Assembly (NCBI GenBank): GCA_008330645.1
Contig: VLTN01000002.1
Span: 1,178,001-1,242,000, forward strand
Direction: 5' to 3'
Length of the DNA: 64,000 nucleotides
Source: Cafeteria roenbergensis
Lineage: Eukaryota; Sar; Bigyra; Bicosoecida; Cafeteriaceae
In this document: piece after piece, positions 45,489 through 58,302 of the stretch
Position numbering within the stretch: position 1 is the stretch's first letter
How the letters are laid out: each line of letters starts with the position of its first letter
Notes under the pieces: generated by a model
What the model saw: the letters and a program-made list of their open reading frames with translations, nothing else
Database searches by the model: none
What the model was told of the DNA's origin: nothing
Translations under genes and position numbers: made by a program

Positions 45489-48400
45489 ATGGAGGCCGGG
45501 GCGGACGTGTGGGTCGCGGATAAGGACCAGGCATGGGTCCGCGCGGTGGTGGAGACTCTTGTGAGCAGCGTGCGGACCCGTTTGCACAATGCTGCAGTGG
45601 CTCCAATGCCAGCCAGCCGGACATTGCAACTGCGTCCCTCTGGCGATTGCTGCGCGGCCCCGGCGGGGCGGCGCCCGTGGAGCGTTCCCGTCCGTCTGCG
45701 CCTCATGCACCCGAGCGTGCCGGCTGCCTGCGTTTCCTGCGCGCAGACGACCTCTGCCTCAAGCTTGAAAGCGACGGTGCGCATCGAGGCCACGGGCAAG
45801 TCCGTGGAGCTGGAGAGCCCTCTGGAGCCCGATGGCGGCGGCGCACGCGACATCAAGATGCGGAATTCGGGCATCCCGGGCGACGGGGACACTCCCGCTG
45901 AAGCGCCCCCCGCGGAGGGAGCGCTTCGGCTCTCTGGCGTGGGCCTGGACGACCTGATTGGCCTGACCCACTTGCACGAGCCCGCCATCCTCCACGTGCT
46001 TTGCCTGCGCTATGCGTCGAACATCATTTACACCTACACGGGTAAGCCTCGACTGCGGCGAGGTCGCTCGTCGTTCGTGGCGAAAGGGATCCGAATGTGG
46101 TGCCTCCCGTTGGCGCATGCCCATCCCTCCGCCCCCACCAACAATCCATCCAGGCGCTCGAGCTCAACCTCCCTGCGCCCCCCTCTGTGCTGGGCTTGCA
46201 CGGTGACTCGCAGGTCCCATTTTGCTGGCAGTCAACCCGTTCCAGCGCATCGATGGCCTGTACTCGACGGAGCTTTTGCAAAAATACTACTTGGCCGGCC
46301 TGCTGCGCTCTCAAGGCGTGGACGAGCAGGACCCATTGCCGCCGCACGTCTTTGCCACGGCGGACGCTGCGTATCGCTCCATGATCGACGCCTCTGCAGA
46401 CTACTCGGAGGGCGATGAGGGCGCGGACGCAATGAATCAGAGCGTGCTCGTGTCTGGCGAGTCTGGGGCCGGAAAAACCGAGACCGCAAAGGTCATCATG
46501 CGCTATCTGTCCATCGTGGGGCGAGAGATGAAGCGCCACCACGGCAGCAGCAGCTCCATGGCGTCGTCGCCCCATAGGAAGGCGAGATCGGGAGCAGGTG
46601 CTGCTGCCGCAGCGGCGGCCTCGTCCGCGGCATCCGCGTCTTCGCCGGGCACGCCGCTGAGCCCGGGCCAGGGGGCCTTTTCAACGTCGCACATGGAGCA
46701 CGCCACCACTGGCGCCGCCTCAGTGGAGGAGCGCATCCTCAAGTCCAACCCGATTTTGGAAACGTTTGGCAACGCTCGCACGGTGCGCAACGAAAACTCC
46801 AGTCGCTTCGGGAAGTTCATCGCGCTGCAGTTTGACGACGACGGACAGCTCGTGGGCTCCCGCATCCAGACGTATTTGCTGGAGAAGGTGCGCATCGTGA
46901 GCCAGTCGGACGGCGAGCGCAACTACCACGCCTTCTACCAGCTGCTTGCCGGCACGCCCGCCGAGCAGCTTGCCGAGTGGGGGCTGGGCAAGCCCAAGGA
47001 CCACCACTACACCAACCAGAGCTCCACCACGGGCCTGACTGGCCACTCGGACGCCGAGCTCCGGGAGGAGACGGAGGAGGCGCTGACGACGATGGGCTTT
47101 TCCGAAGAGCAGCGCCTTGGCGTGTGGCGCACCGTTGCCGCCCTGCTGCACCTCGGGAACGTCACCTTCCAGGGGGACGAAGAGGCGGAGGTCGACCCCG
47201 CGACGGCAGAGTCTGCGGAGCGGGCGGCCGCCTTGCTGGGCGTGTCGGAGCCAGACCTCGCCAAGGTGCTGACCCACAAGAGGCTCGAGGTGGGCGGCAA
47301 GACCATGTTCAAGTGCCTCACGCCGGCGGACGCCACCACCGCCCGCGACGCCCTCTGCAAGCAGGTGTACGGGCGGCTCTTCGAGTGGCTCGTGGCGCGC
47401 GTCAACGACTCGATTCGGCACGACGACGACACGTCCAGCTTCATCGGCGTCCTGGACATTTTCGGGTTTGAGAGCTTCCTCGTGAACTCCTTCGAGCAGC
47501 TCTGCATCAACTACACCAACGAGAAGCTGCAGCAGCACTTCAACGACTTCGTCTTCAGGCTGGAGCAGGAGGAGTACGACCGGGAGGGGATCGACTGGGC
47601 GGACATCGAGTTCCCCGACAACCAGGACATTCTCGGGCTCATCGAGGACAAGCGCCCGCCTGGCCTCCTCGCCCTCCTTGACGAGACATGCATCATGCCC
47701 AAGGCGGACGACGGCAGCTTCGCGGACAAGGCCCGCGACACGCACTCGTCCTCGTCGCGCTTCTCCGTCTCTCGGATGCAGCAGTCCCGCCGCCAGTTCG
47801 CCATCCGCCACTACGCAGGCGAGGTGGTGTACACCGCTGACGGCTTCTGCGACAAGAACAAGGACTCCATCCCCGCCGAGGCGGCGGAGCTCGTGGCGGC
47901 GTCCACCTTCGCCGTCACCGCCTCCTTCTTCGAGCCCACGCCCGAGGAGGCCAAGGCAGCGGAGGAGGAGGCTGCCGCCGCGGCCAAGAGCCAGGGCCGG
48001 GGGCGGCGCCGCGGCGGGGGGATGAGCAAGACGGTGTCGACCCAGTTCCGCAGCCAGCTCCAGTCGCTCATGACCGTGGTCCGCGCCACCTCGCCGCACT
48101 ACATTCGGTGCATCAAGCCCAACTCCAAGGCGGTCCCAAAGGTCATGGAGCGCCTCAGCCTCGTCCAGCAGCTGCGCTGCAACGGCGTGCTCGAGGCCGT
48201 CCGCGTGTCGCGCCTCGGTTACCCCGTCCGGCTCCCGCACGACGCCTTCCTCGCGCGCTACGCGTGCCTGCTCCCCCGCGCGCAAGCGGCCGCAGGCAAG
48301 CCTCCTCCTCCGCAGTCCCAGCCAGCGGAGCGCGGCATCTGGCTGCTCAGCAACCTCGGCGCCCTCGAGGACGGCTCCTTCCAGGTGGGCAAGACCAAGA

Positions 48401-51400
48401 TCTTCTTCCGCAAGGGCTGCTACGACGCCATCGAAAAGCAGCGCACCAGCGTGCTCCGCTCCGCCGCGGTGCGCCTCCAGGCCGCCGCGCGCCGCTTCGT
48501 CTACCGCTCCCGCTTCCTGGCCGCGCGCGAGGCCGCCGTCGTGCTGCAGTGCGCGGTGCGCTCCCGCCTCGCCCGCAAGCAGCTCCGCCTGCTGCAGGAA
48601 AACCGGGCCGCCGTCACGGTGCAGAGGATTGCCCGCGGCTTCACGCGGCGCCTCGCCTTCCTGCGGTACAGGTCGGCCGTCGTCAGCCTGCAGGCCGCGC
48701 TGCGCGGCGCCGCGGGCCGACGGGCGGCCCTCGGGCTTCGGAGGGAGCGCTGCGCCCGCACACTGCAGGCGTTCGCGAGGGGCACCGCGCAGCGCCGGCG
48801 CTTCGTCCAGCAGCGCGCCGCTGCCGTGCGGATGCAGTGCAGCATGCGCGCCCACCGCGCCCGCGCAACCCTGCGCCGCCTCAGGAAGGAGGCTCGCGAG
48901 GTCGGCAGCCTCCGCGACGACAACATTGCGCTCAAGCGCCGCGTGGCAGAGCTCGAGAACCAGCTGCGGGAGCACAAGCAGGCCTCAGAGGCAGAGATCT
49001 CGCGGCTTCGCGTCGCCCTCTCGGAAGCCTCCTCCAGCGCCAACGCTGGGGCCGGCGTCGAGCCAACTGTCGCCCCGGAGGGGGGCGCTGACAAGGCCGC
49101 GACTGGGCCCGCAGACGGGGGCGCGGCCGGCGCGGCCGGCACGGTTGAGGCCACCCATGCTCAGCCGCAGCCGCAGCCGCAACCGCAGCAGCAGACGCAG
49201 CCGCGAGAGGAGGGCGAGGAGCCGTCGGAGGACGCCGACGCCGCAAGCGCCGAGGCTGCGGCTGGCCTTGGGCGTGCCGAGGGCGCAACGGCCGCGTCGG
49301 GAGGAGGTGCTGCCACCGCCGGCAGTGCAGCCGTGCCCCGCGCAGCCTCGATGCCTGCGCCTGCGGCGCCCGTCGCCGCGGCAGAGGAGATGGCGCCGCT
49401 CGCGGACCTGGAGAGGCTGCGTGCGTCGGAGAGCTCTGCTCGGGCGCAGCTGGCCGCTGTGAAGCGCGACTCGGGCCGCCGCATCGCCAAGCTAGAGCGC
49501 GACGTGTTTGAGCTCAGGCGCGAGCTGGACACTGCGCACGCCGCCGCCGAGGAGCGCGCGAGGCTGACCCATCCGCCGCACGCTCCCGGCCACCAGCCTG
49601 CCTTTTCCTCTCGCGCAGAGGCCCGCTCCGTCTTTGGGCACGCCCGCCAGCACAGCAACACCAGCGCCGGCGGCAGCGTGCACTCTGCAGCCGCCGCTCA
49701 CGCCCCGGCGGCGGGGGGCCGCGCGGTGGCCGTCGATGAGCGCAGGGAGGAGGACCCGCTCCGCGAGGCTGCTCTGGACGAGTTTTCGGACGACGTCTCC
49801 AGCGGAGACGAGTCGGACGTCGCGCCTGTGACAAGCGGGGCCGAAGTTGGCAAGGCCCTCGCGCAGACGCCATCTGGCCCGGCAACGCCCGCTCGGCCCA
49901 CGGGCCACGCCGGCGCTTCCCCCGCCGCCGCTGCCCCCGCTGCGCACGCCCCGCGGAGGGCCGCCGACCACCAGCAGGGAATGCCCGCCTCGGGCTCCCG
50001 GAGCTTCCTCTCGCGCATCTTTGGCGGGGGCGGCGACCGCGGCCAGAACGTGGCCAAGACCAAGGTTACCGAGCGCGAGCTGCAGGCCGGCCAGCGCGCC
50101 CAGTGGATCATGCGGGCCTTTTCGCCCGGCACGCCAGACCGCCACCGTGCCGCGCTGGGCGGCCACGCCGCGATCGCGGCGGACCTGGAGACAGCCCTCT
50201 CGGCGGCAGAGGCGCCCCAGCGGCCTGGCGAGGACAGCTCCAAGGCGACGGAGCGCGCGCTCCGCGGCCGCATCGCCAAGTACAAGCAGGCGCTCGAGGC
50301 ATACAAGCAGGAGCTCGGCCTGGCCGAGGAGAGCCGCGTTCGCACCGCGGACCGCATCGTGGCCCTGGGCGACGAGGCCATGCACCGCGAGAACCTGCTC
50401 CGGGACAAGCACGCGGAGCTCAAGGCGGCCAAGGCCGCCCACGCAGAGACGGAGAAGCTGCTTGTTGCCGCCCGCGCGGAGATCGCCAAGGCGCGAGAGG
50501 ACCGCCTCGCAAAGGCCGCCAAGCTCCAGCAGGCGGAGAAGGACATTGTGGCGCTGACCGGCAAGCTCGCCGCGCTTCACACGCAGCGCAGCGCTGCCGA
50601 CGACAAGGCCCGGCGCGAGCTGGAGCAGAACATGATGCTGGCCCAGTCCCTCGACAGGCTCAGCAAGCAGCTCAAGCGCGACCTCAAGGTGGCCAAGCAG
50701 GACCTCGCCGCCACGCGGGTGCAGGGGGAGGAGCTCAACGCCGCGTTGGTGAGCGCCGCCACCGTGATGCTGGACGCCAGAATCGAGATCCCCAGCCTCG
50801 TCAGCCGCTTCCTGCCCGAAGCCTGCACGGCGGAGGGGTTCGTGCGCTCTCCCCGGCGCATGCCCCACGACCAGGCGCCGGCGTCCACGCCGGGAAGCAG
50901 GCACAGCGCGGGCCCAGGCAACCGCGGCTCGGGCTTCTGGCCCTCTCCGGGGGGCGTGTCGCCAGAGCACTCCGCCGCCACGCCAGCTGCAGCTGCAGCG
51001 GAAGCGGGGGCAGGGGCAGGGGCGCCAGGAGCAGCAGCAGAGGCCCCGGCAGCCGCGGCGAGCGGGGCGCCGTCGCCGGCCTTCCTTGCCGACCCGCCCG
51101 CCAGGCCACCGCCAGCCGCCGTTGCGCGAGCGGCGAGGAACTCGGCGAGCGGAGCGGCGGCCCCGGAGGCCGAGCAGCCAGCCTCCGGAGAGCAGGCGCC
51201 AGCGGAGGAGGCGCCGGCCACGGGTGCCCCAGCAAAGGAAGCAAGTGCGCCCGACGAGGTCGCCGATGGCGCCTCTGCCGCTGCTGCCGCCGACGGCTCC
51301 GCAGACGGGCCTCTGCCCGTCGTCCCGCACGCGGGCAGCCAGGCGGCTGCGGCTCCGGCTGCGGCTGAAGAAGACGCCCCACCCGCAGACGAGGCAAGCG

Positions 51401-51558
51401 CCTCCGAGGAAGCTGGTGGCGAAGCGGACGAGAGCGATGTCACAAGCGAGTCCCCCGGGCAACCGGGCCACAGCCCCGCGCCCGAGGCATCTGAGGCTGC
51501 GACTGAGGATGCCGCCGGCAGAGCGGCACAGCCAGCTGCCGAGGAGAGCGCCGAGTAG
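45489..51558 (+). CDS. Unconventional myosin heavy chain
   Basis: Actin-based motor, about 1903 aa. Exons are 45489-45560 (72 nt, MEAGADVWVADKDQAWVRAV), 45747-46041 and 46214-51558. Motor landmarks: GLTHLHEPAILHVLCLRY, YTYTG|PILLAVNPFQ, P-loop GESGAGKTET (about 204-213), switch I NENSSRFGKF (about 315), switch II DIFGFE (about 537), actin-binding IRCIKPN, and converter FQVGKTKIFFRKG. About six IQ motifs follow (about 870-1010), so a long calmodulin-binding lever arm, as in class V/XI. The tail has coiled-coil segments (about 1185-1240 and 1460-1640) and ends in about 220 Ala/Pro/Glu-rich residues. No DIL, MyTH4, FERM or SH3 domain is visible, so the class is not assigned. A Ser/Ala insert follows the P-loop helix (loop 1, about residues 230-270). 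Confidence 0.93.
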
Positions 51559-51925
51559 TGCCGTGGTCCCCTTGGGGTTAGCGTCCCGTGCTTGCTGGCC
51601 GCCTTTCGTCGGGCAGTCAGCGCCGCAGCCGAGTCCGCGAGTGCGGAACCGCGTGGGTCCGGTCGCCACGCTTCAGCCAGTGCACCATGCGCACTCCAGC
51701 GTTGCAGTGTGTGTGGAGCGCGAGTCCCGCCGGTTGCTATCATTTTCATTATGCGAACTGCTTGCGCCCGCACGGGCGTGAAACAAGTTGGTTTTGGGCC
51801 ACGCGTCCGTCTCAAGAGTTTAGGCCTGGGGAGACAGAAAAAATGGAAATTACGCTTGGCAGAGCTCGCAAGCGGCACTCCTCGCGAACACGGAATCAGG
51901 CGCCCCACTGCCGCTGGGTGGTGCC
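51559..51925. other. Intergenic region, no gene seen
   Basis: 367 bp between the myosin stop and the ankyrin-repeat gene start, same strand. Locally A-rich around 51835-51860. No gene seen. Confidence 0.5.
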
Positions 51926-54900
51926 ATGGCCGCGCGATCCAGCGCAGGGGCGAAGAAGGCCTCCTCTCCGTCGCCCGTTGACCTGGCGCTCGGGCAGGGC
52001 CAGCTCGGGCCGCTGGTGGAGGCGTTGAAAGCGGGTCCTCGAGGAGCAGGCCTGTCGACCTCCGCCGGACTGGACGCCCTCACGTGGTGCGTTCTTCGCC
52101 ACAGCGAGCAAACCTCGGGGTACAATGTCAGCGAAGTGCCGGGGGTCTCCTCGGAGCGGCTGGCAGTGGCGCTCTTGCGCCGGGACTATCCCGCACAAGG
52201 GCCCTGGCGCCCCAGAGCTGTGGCCAGGCGCAAGGACACCGCACCGTCGGCCTTGCCCAGCCCAGTCCCTGGCTCCGTTGCGCACTACGCAGCCGAGCGG
52301 GGACAGCTTCGAATCCTCACGGAGATTGCTCGCTGGGACCGCTCGCTCCTTCAGGCCGCCGACCGCGACGGCCGCACGCCGTTGCACTACGCAGCCCGGG
52401 CAGGCCAGGCCAGCGCCATGCACCTGCTTGCTTTGCTCGGTGTGGATCTTTCGTGCACCGACAAGTCGGGCTGCACGCCCCTGAGCACGCTGGTGACATC
52501 GCCCTGGCTCACCGATGTTCACGCCGCGGCTTCGCTTCACGTGAGCTCGTGTCTGGCGCCGAGCGTGCCCCAAGAACCGCCGCCAAGGTTGGCTTCTGGC
52601 GCGCGTTGAGTTCGTTGTGCAGTGCTTGTTTGCCAAGTTTTCCCCCCCGCCTCACTTCCTCGTCCCCTGTATCTCTCTCTCCCCCCCGCCCCCCCGCCCC
52701 CTCGACTCCCCGAAACGCTGTGGCCGGCGTGCGCAGCACCTCCTTCTGTTCAGCTGCTGGCGCTCCATTGATGTGCTGCGCGGCAGCCGGACCTCTCCGG
52801 CAAGCTGCGCCCCCCTCGTCGCCGCCATCGTTCATGCCAGAGTCAACTGCGTGCGCGTCCTGCTGGCGGCCGGTGGCCCTGCACTCGCCTCCCAGCTGGC
52901 ACTGGCGACCGTGGAGCACCTCGTCAAGGAGCTCCGCCCCTCCGCCAAGGCGGACCCCTCACCAGCTGCCTCCGCCGCCAGTCGAAAGGGAGGCAGAGCC
53001 AAGGGACGCCGCGGCCGCGCCAAGGGCAGCCCCAGCGCCGCCGGAGCAGGGCCAGCCTCGGCCCCAACGAGCGCCTTTGCACCTCCCGCAGCATCATCCA
53101 GCGCTTCGTGGGCTTGCAGTGATCCCGTGCGGGCGGTGCTGGAGCTCGTTGCTGCACTGGAGGACAAGGCGGAGGAGGAGGCCATCGCGCTCGACACCTA
53201 CAAGGCAGGGCTCGCGGCCCGTCTCGCTCAGTACCAGCGCGGCGACAATTCGGCGCACGAAGCGGCCAAGGCCAGGCGCCGCGCCGCCGCAAGCCGCCTA
53301 AAGGCAGCTGGCAAGCCCGTGCCGTCCAGCGCCGCTCCGTCCCACCGGTCGGGGGAGGCTGTCGTGAGCGACTCGCGGTCTCTCCAGGACGCGCTCGAGC
53401 CCCTGGTGACGGACGCAATGTCCTGCAAGCTCAAGGCAGAGCGCATTCGAGCGAGCTGGGCCGCGCTCGCCGCAGCCGGGGACGAGGCCGTTGCTGGGGC
53501 TGTGGACACCGTTGCCGGAGCAGAGGTGCCCGAGCGCGGCTCGCCAGCGAGCGCGCCGGGCGCAGCCGCAGCGGCGGACGCAGGTTTGGCGTTGCCAAGC
53601 GCAAGCACAATCCGCGTGCTGACAAGCGCGCTGCTGGCCTCGGCAGCCCGCGGCTCCGGCCTGGCGGCTGCGGACGAGGCCGGGTACCCAGACGCCCCGC
53701 TGCCCGACAACGCCGACTCCGAGGTCTTTTGGGAAGCGGAGGCCCTCGTCGCGGCTGCTGGGCCGACGGTCACCTCTTCCGGTGGCGCATCGGCCGCAGC
53801 GGCGCCCGCTGCGGCCGGTGCAGCAATGGCACGGCGCTCAGGCGCGCCGTCCACCGCCGCCGACCCGGAGATGGGACTCGCCGCGAGACGTCCGGCCGGC
53901 GCCAAGGCCTTCCCCCCGTGCCCGCGTCTCCCACCGTTCCCCCTGCTGTCCGATCGGCAGGGCAGCGCGCGTGTGAAGCTGGAGGAAAATCCGGTTGGGA
54001 TCGCCACCAGGGGCTTCGGCGCGGCCTCGCCGTTCTCGTCCGTCGGCAGTAGCGCTGGGGCTGGGCGCGGCCGTGCGCAGGGCGAGGGCGCTATGCAGTA
54101 CGCCCAGTGCGGGGAGCGGAGCACCTCCGCCGTCCTGGGGTCGGGGCTCGCAACCGTGGGCGCAGGGGTCACCATCGCCAGCCCGGACCGCTGGCTCGAA
54201 GTGCTCGCGGCGTGGGAAGCCGACGCCCGCTTCGGAGCCGCCCGCGCCACGCTCCCGTCAGTGGAGTCCATCGTGGGCAGCGCTGAGGCGACCCCGGGGT
54301 CAGCCGGCGCGTGCCCCGATCTCAGCATCGCCTCCAACATCCTGGATCCCACCTTCCTCCGCGTCGTGGCGTCCAACGAGGCGGGGAAGGTGCGGAAGCT
54401 GCGTGCCGCGGCCTCCCGCGCAGCGCCCGCCGCGCCGCTTGCCGCCGCCGCCGCTGCCGCAGGCCCCGAATCCCCGTCTGCGTCGCTCGGTGCACCGGCA
54501 GCGCTCACCACCAGGTCGCTCACTGAGGGCTGTGTCGACGACGGCGACGACGACGACGAGGCGGCGCGAGGTGGCCGCGCCGGGGCCTCGGCAGGCGCGG
54601 CAGGGGCTGCAAGCACGCCAGGCGGCGCAGGCGGCGCCTCTTCGGGCGATGATGGGGACAGCGTCTGCTCCGACAGCTCCGACCTTCACGCCTTCCAGGC
54701 CGAGGTCACGCGGCAAACAGTGTTCCAAGCCGTCTCCAGCCCGAGTCTCGCCTCGCGGAATCGCTTCCACAGGGTCCCCTTCGCATCGGACCTCACCCTG
54801 GCTCAGTGCGTCCTCGAGTTCCGGAGCCTTCGCAGCACGGCCTTGCGCGTCCTTCCCGCGCGCTTCTTCGGCACGCTGGACGCTCTGCCCTTCACCACCG

Positions 54901-57900
54901 GCACGCTGGCGAGCATCTCCAGGCTGAGCGACCCCTTCTCCTCGCGGCCCGACGGCCGGCCCGAGGTCCTTGCAGTGGAGGCCGGCTCGCCGTGCACCAC
55001 CCCACAGCTCCGCCTCGCCGCGCTGGCCATGATCCGCTTGGTGCTGCTGCGCGCCGCCTTGCGGCTGCAGGAGGCAGAGAGGCACGTCCACCTTGGGCTG
55101 GCTGCCAAGGGAGCCGGCGGGGCTGCAGCGTCGGGCCCAGCGGACGCTGTGGGCGCTGCGGATCCTGCCATCCGGGAAGCGCTCGGCGACGCGCTGCTCG
55201 GCGGCGAAGTGACGGCCGAGCACGTGGACGACATTCTCAAGGAGGTGATGCGAGCAGACGCCGAGGCTGCTGAAGCAGGCTCGGGCGGCAAGAGCAAGAA
55301 GGCGGCAAAGCGTGCACGCCGAAGGCTTGCCAAGGCTGCCAATCCAGACAGGGCGCAGGGGGCGACTGCCGGGGCGGAGCAGAGAGACCAAGCGTCTCGC
55401 CCGGCACCTCCTGGCGATGCGTTCGTGGCTGGCGCAGACCCTGTCACGGACGGGGCGGGCAGGACCGGCGGAGCCCGGGCCGAAACCGCAACGGGGGCAG
55501 ACATCTTTGCCGCTCCAGTAGCAGAGGTGGCCACAGGCGAAGCCAAGGCGAGGCACGGCTGGATGACTGCCGGAAAGACTCGGTCGCCCGCCAAGCGCCC
55601 GCTTGGCGCCTCTGGCCCGGCGGCGGAGTCTGCAGCTGGGAGCGAGGTACCAGAGCCGAAGCGCGGAAAGCAGGGAAAGAGGTCCCGAGCGGGGGCGGCA
55701 CCCAGCACGAGGGAAGCAGCGGCACCCGCGCCAAGGTCCCAAGGCGGCGGGCCCGGCAAGGCTGTGGTCTCCGCGCAGCCAGCGGTCTCCGTGCCAGCGC
55801 CAGCGCCCGCGCCCGCTGAGCCCGTGCCCCTCCCTGCGCTCGCCTCAGTGGTTTCGCCCTCCCACGTGCCTGGCCCGTCGACCTCGGGCTCGTGGGCACA
55901 GCTGGCCAAGGGGAAGCGTGCTTCCGCCGCGCCCGCGCCCAAGCCAGGACAGCCAGCGTCCGCGCCCAAGGCGGAGCAGCCAGCGTCCGCGCCCAAGGCG
56001 GAGCAGCCGGCGTCCGCGCCCAAGCCGGAGCAGCGAGCCCGCGGCAGGCAGCAGGAGCGGCCGCAGACACAGAAGCCGGGGCGGCAGACGGCGTCGCCCA
56101 GCGCAGGCCCGCTTACGGACAAGCGGCAGCCCCCAACAGCGGCAAAGTCCGCTGTTGGTGGCGGCTGCGGCGCTCAGGTCGCTGCCGCGGTTCCAGCAGC
56201 CACTCTTGGGGCTCCAGCTGCGAACAGTGCCGTGGCCGCAACCCCAGACGAGGGAAAGCCAGAGCCCGCCGGCGGCACCGCGCCGCCCGCCCCGTCTTCT
56301 GCGCCAGGCTCTCAGCAAGCGTCTGCGGCGGCGCCGGTTGTTGGGACCGCCAAGGCACCCGAGGAGCCGCAGAGACACCCTGCTCCTGCTCCAAGCCCCG
56401 CCACCGCCCAGCACGGCAGCGCCGCTGTCTCCGTTGAGCGCGTCGAGCCAGCGCCACAGCATGCAGGGCGCCAGGCGTCTGCTTCGCCCCGGCCCTCGCA
56501 TGGGGCTTCTTTGGCCGCCCCAGGTCACATCGTGGGAGCGGAAGCGGGTGCCGCGACCGCGCCACCGTCGACCGCTCCCGACCCGCGCGGCTTCGCCCCC
56601 CGCCCCCCCCACACCCGCGTGGACCCCCGGGTCGCTGCCGTGGCTGCGGGCAAGCCAGCCGTCGCGGTGCCCCCCGGGCCGCAAGGAGGCCGGCGGGTGC
56701 CTGTCCGCAGCGCCCACGGCAGTCCGCGGCAAGCCGGCCTCGCCTCGCCCGGCCTCCGCGCCGGCACCCCGTCGCCAGGCCTTCGCCCGGGAACCCCGTC
56801 CCCCGGCCTCCGGCCGGGCACCCCGTCGCCCAGCCTGCGCCCCGGCACGCCGTCGCCGAGCCTTCTCCCCGCAGCCCACCCGCAAAACGGCAGCGGCCCC
56901 TCAGCAGCTCCTGGGCTTGCCGGCCACACCAGGGCCTATCCCAAGGGCAGCCACGCCCTGGGCACCATGCAGCCGCTGCCCCCGCCGCGCTCAGCCGCTG
57001 ACAGCTCGGCAGCTGCGCGTCAGAGCAGCGAGGCAAGCATGCTTCTGCAGTGCCAGACGACGCTGCACCGCAACCAGCTGCTCGTCGCTGACCTCCAGGC
57101 TCGCCTGCACGCAGCCACCATCCAGCTGCACCACCTTAGCGAGGCCAACGCCGGCCTGAACCGCGCGCTGATGGCCAGGGACGACGCCGCGGGCCGACGC
57201 GTCCCTCCCCAGGCCCACCGCCCGGTGGCCCCACCTCTGGCTGCTGCCCCCCAGGCTTCCGCGGCACCTGCCACCGTGCCTCCTCCTGCGCCTGTGGAGA
57301 GCTCTCTCGCGCCCTCCAGTGACAAGTCCCGCCTTCGCCAGCTCCAGACGGCTCTGCACGACTCCGACCCCCGCGCAGAGGCGCTGGGGCTCGGTGTCCA
57401 CAACATGCTCGGCCTGCAGCTGCGCAAGCTCAGCTCAAGCCAGCTCGAGGCCCTGGAGGAGATGCTCCGCACAGTGCTGGGAAAGGCCCAGGCGACCAGG
57501 GCGCTCAAGGAGGCGGCGGACAGCAAGCAGGCAACCGAGTCCGGGAACGGTGGACCGGGGGCACGGGGCCCGCCCGCCCACCCGCCGGCTCCGGCTCGCA
57601 GGCCACCCGAGCCAAGCGACCGTCGCTCCTTCGCAGCCGCTCTCTCGTCCGCCTCGCCAGCAGCGGCAGGCGCCTCGCAGGCGCCCTCTGCGGCGCTGGC
57701 TGCGAGTGCCGCCCCGCCCGCCATCACTCCGTTCCTGGCGACTTTGCCCAAGCAAGATGTCGTCTCCCCAACCCCCGAGCCGGCGTCTGACGGGCGGGCT
57801 GCCCCGCCTGCTGTTCCCAACGGCGGGTCCGCCGCCGAGGCCAGGCCCACGGCAGGCTCCTCGGGTGCAGTTTCCGAGACAGGAAGCCACCCAGGCAGAG

Positions 57901-58157
57901 CTCCCGCTTCAGCCAAGCCTGCAACAGGGTCGAGGAAGTCGGGCGGGCGGCAGGTCAGCCGGAAGGCTGCTCCCCCCGCCCCTGCGCCCGCCCCTGCGCC
58001 CGCCCCTGCCCCGGCAGCTGCCGCTGTCCCTGTCCCTGTCCCTGTCCCTGCCCCGGCAGCTGCCCCTGCGGCTCCGAAGCCCCCGTCCGCCCTTGGCTCC
58101 GCCAAGCGCACATTTGGGACTGGGGCCGGCGCTTCTTGGGGCGACCTTGACGAGTGA
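51926..58157 (+). CDS. Giant ankyrin-repeat protein of unknown function
   Basis: About 2011 aa from exons 51926-52540 and 52737-58157 (196-nt intron, frame kept as ASLH|HLLLFS). Ankyrin repeats near the N-terminus: GSVAHYAAERGQLRILTEIA, DRDGRTPLHYAARAGQASAM, DKSGCTPLSTLV, and a diverged unit ending NCVRVLLAAGG. The middle (about residues 330-1050) has hydrophobic patches such as LRVLPARFFGTLDALPFTTG and LRLAALAMIRLVLLRAALRL but matches nothing I recognise. From about 1150 on, it is Pro/Ala-rich with tandem repeats. Near the C-terminus are two helical segments: LLVADLQARLHAATIQLHHL and LGLQLRKLSSSQLEALEEML. The latter looks like a leucine-zipper or K-box-like heptad pattern. Probably a scaffold; function unknown. 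Confidence 0.7.
55950..56035 (+). repeat. Tandem repeat encoding QPASAPKAE units
   Basis: About three near-identical 27-nt units in the Pro/Ala-rich part of the ankyrin-repeat protein. Confidence 0.85.
56742..56870 (+). repeat. Tandem repeat encoding LRPGTPSPG units
   Basis: Four to five 27-nt units (GLRAGTPSP, GLRPGTPSP, SLRPGTPSP) in the ankyrin-repeat protein. Each holds a TPSP pair, a possible proline-directed kinase site. Confidence 0.85.
57975..58080 (+). repeat. Repeat encoding (Pro-Ala)n and (Pro-Val)n
   Basis: Hexanucleotide runs (GCCCCTGC-like, then CCTGTC) near the C-terminus of the ankyrin-repeat protein, ahead of its final GTGAGASWGDLDE. Confidence 0.85.
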
Positions 58158-58302
58158 GGTTCGCTCGGTCTTGACGCAGGTCGGGGCTGTGTTGGGATGC
58201 GCGCGTGTGTGTGTGTTCGACCTTGCCGTTCGTCTTGTCCGTGTGCGCTGGTGCGGCGTGGCCTCTGCAACCCTAACTTTGCCATGAGTTCCCTGAGAGC
58301 CA

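Noticed and set aside
46720-48975. A 751-codon minus-strand open frame inside the myosin gene.
   Set aside because: Antisense shadow of the conserved motor and IQ region.
49492-51669. A 725-codon minus-strand open frame over the myosin tail.
   Set aside because: Antisense shadow; the plus strand has coiled-coil heptads in frame with the motor.
52745-52757. Alternative acceptor TTCTGTTCAG for the ankyrin gene intron.
   Set aside because: It would put the downstream exon out of frame; the GCGCAG ending at 52736 keeps the frame.
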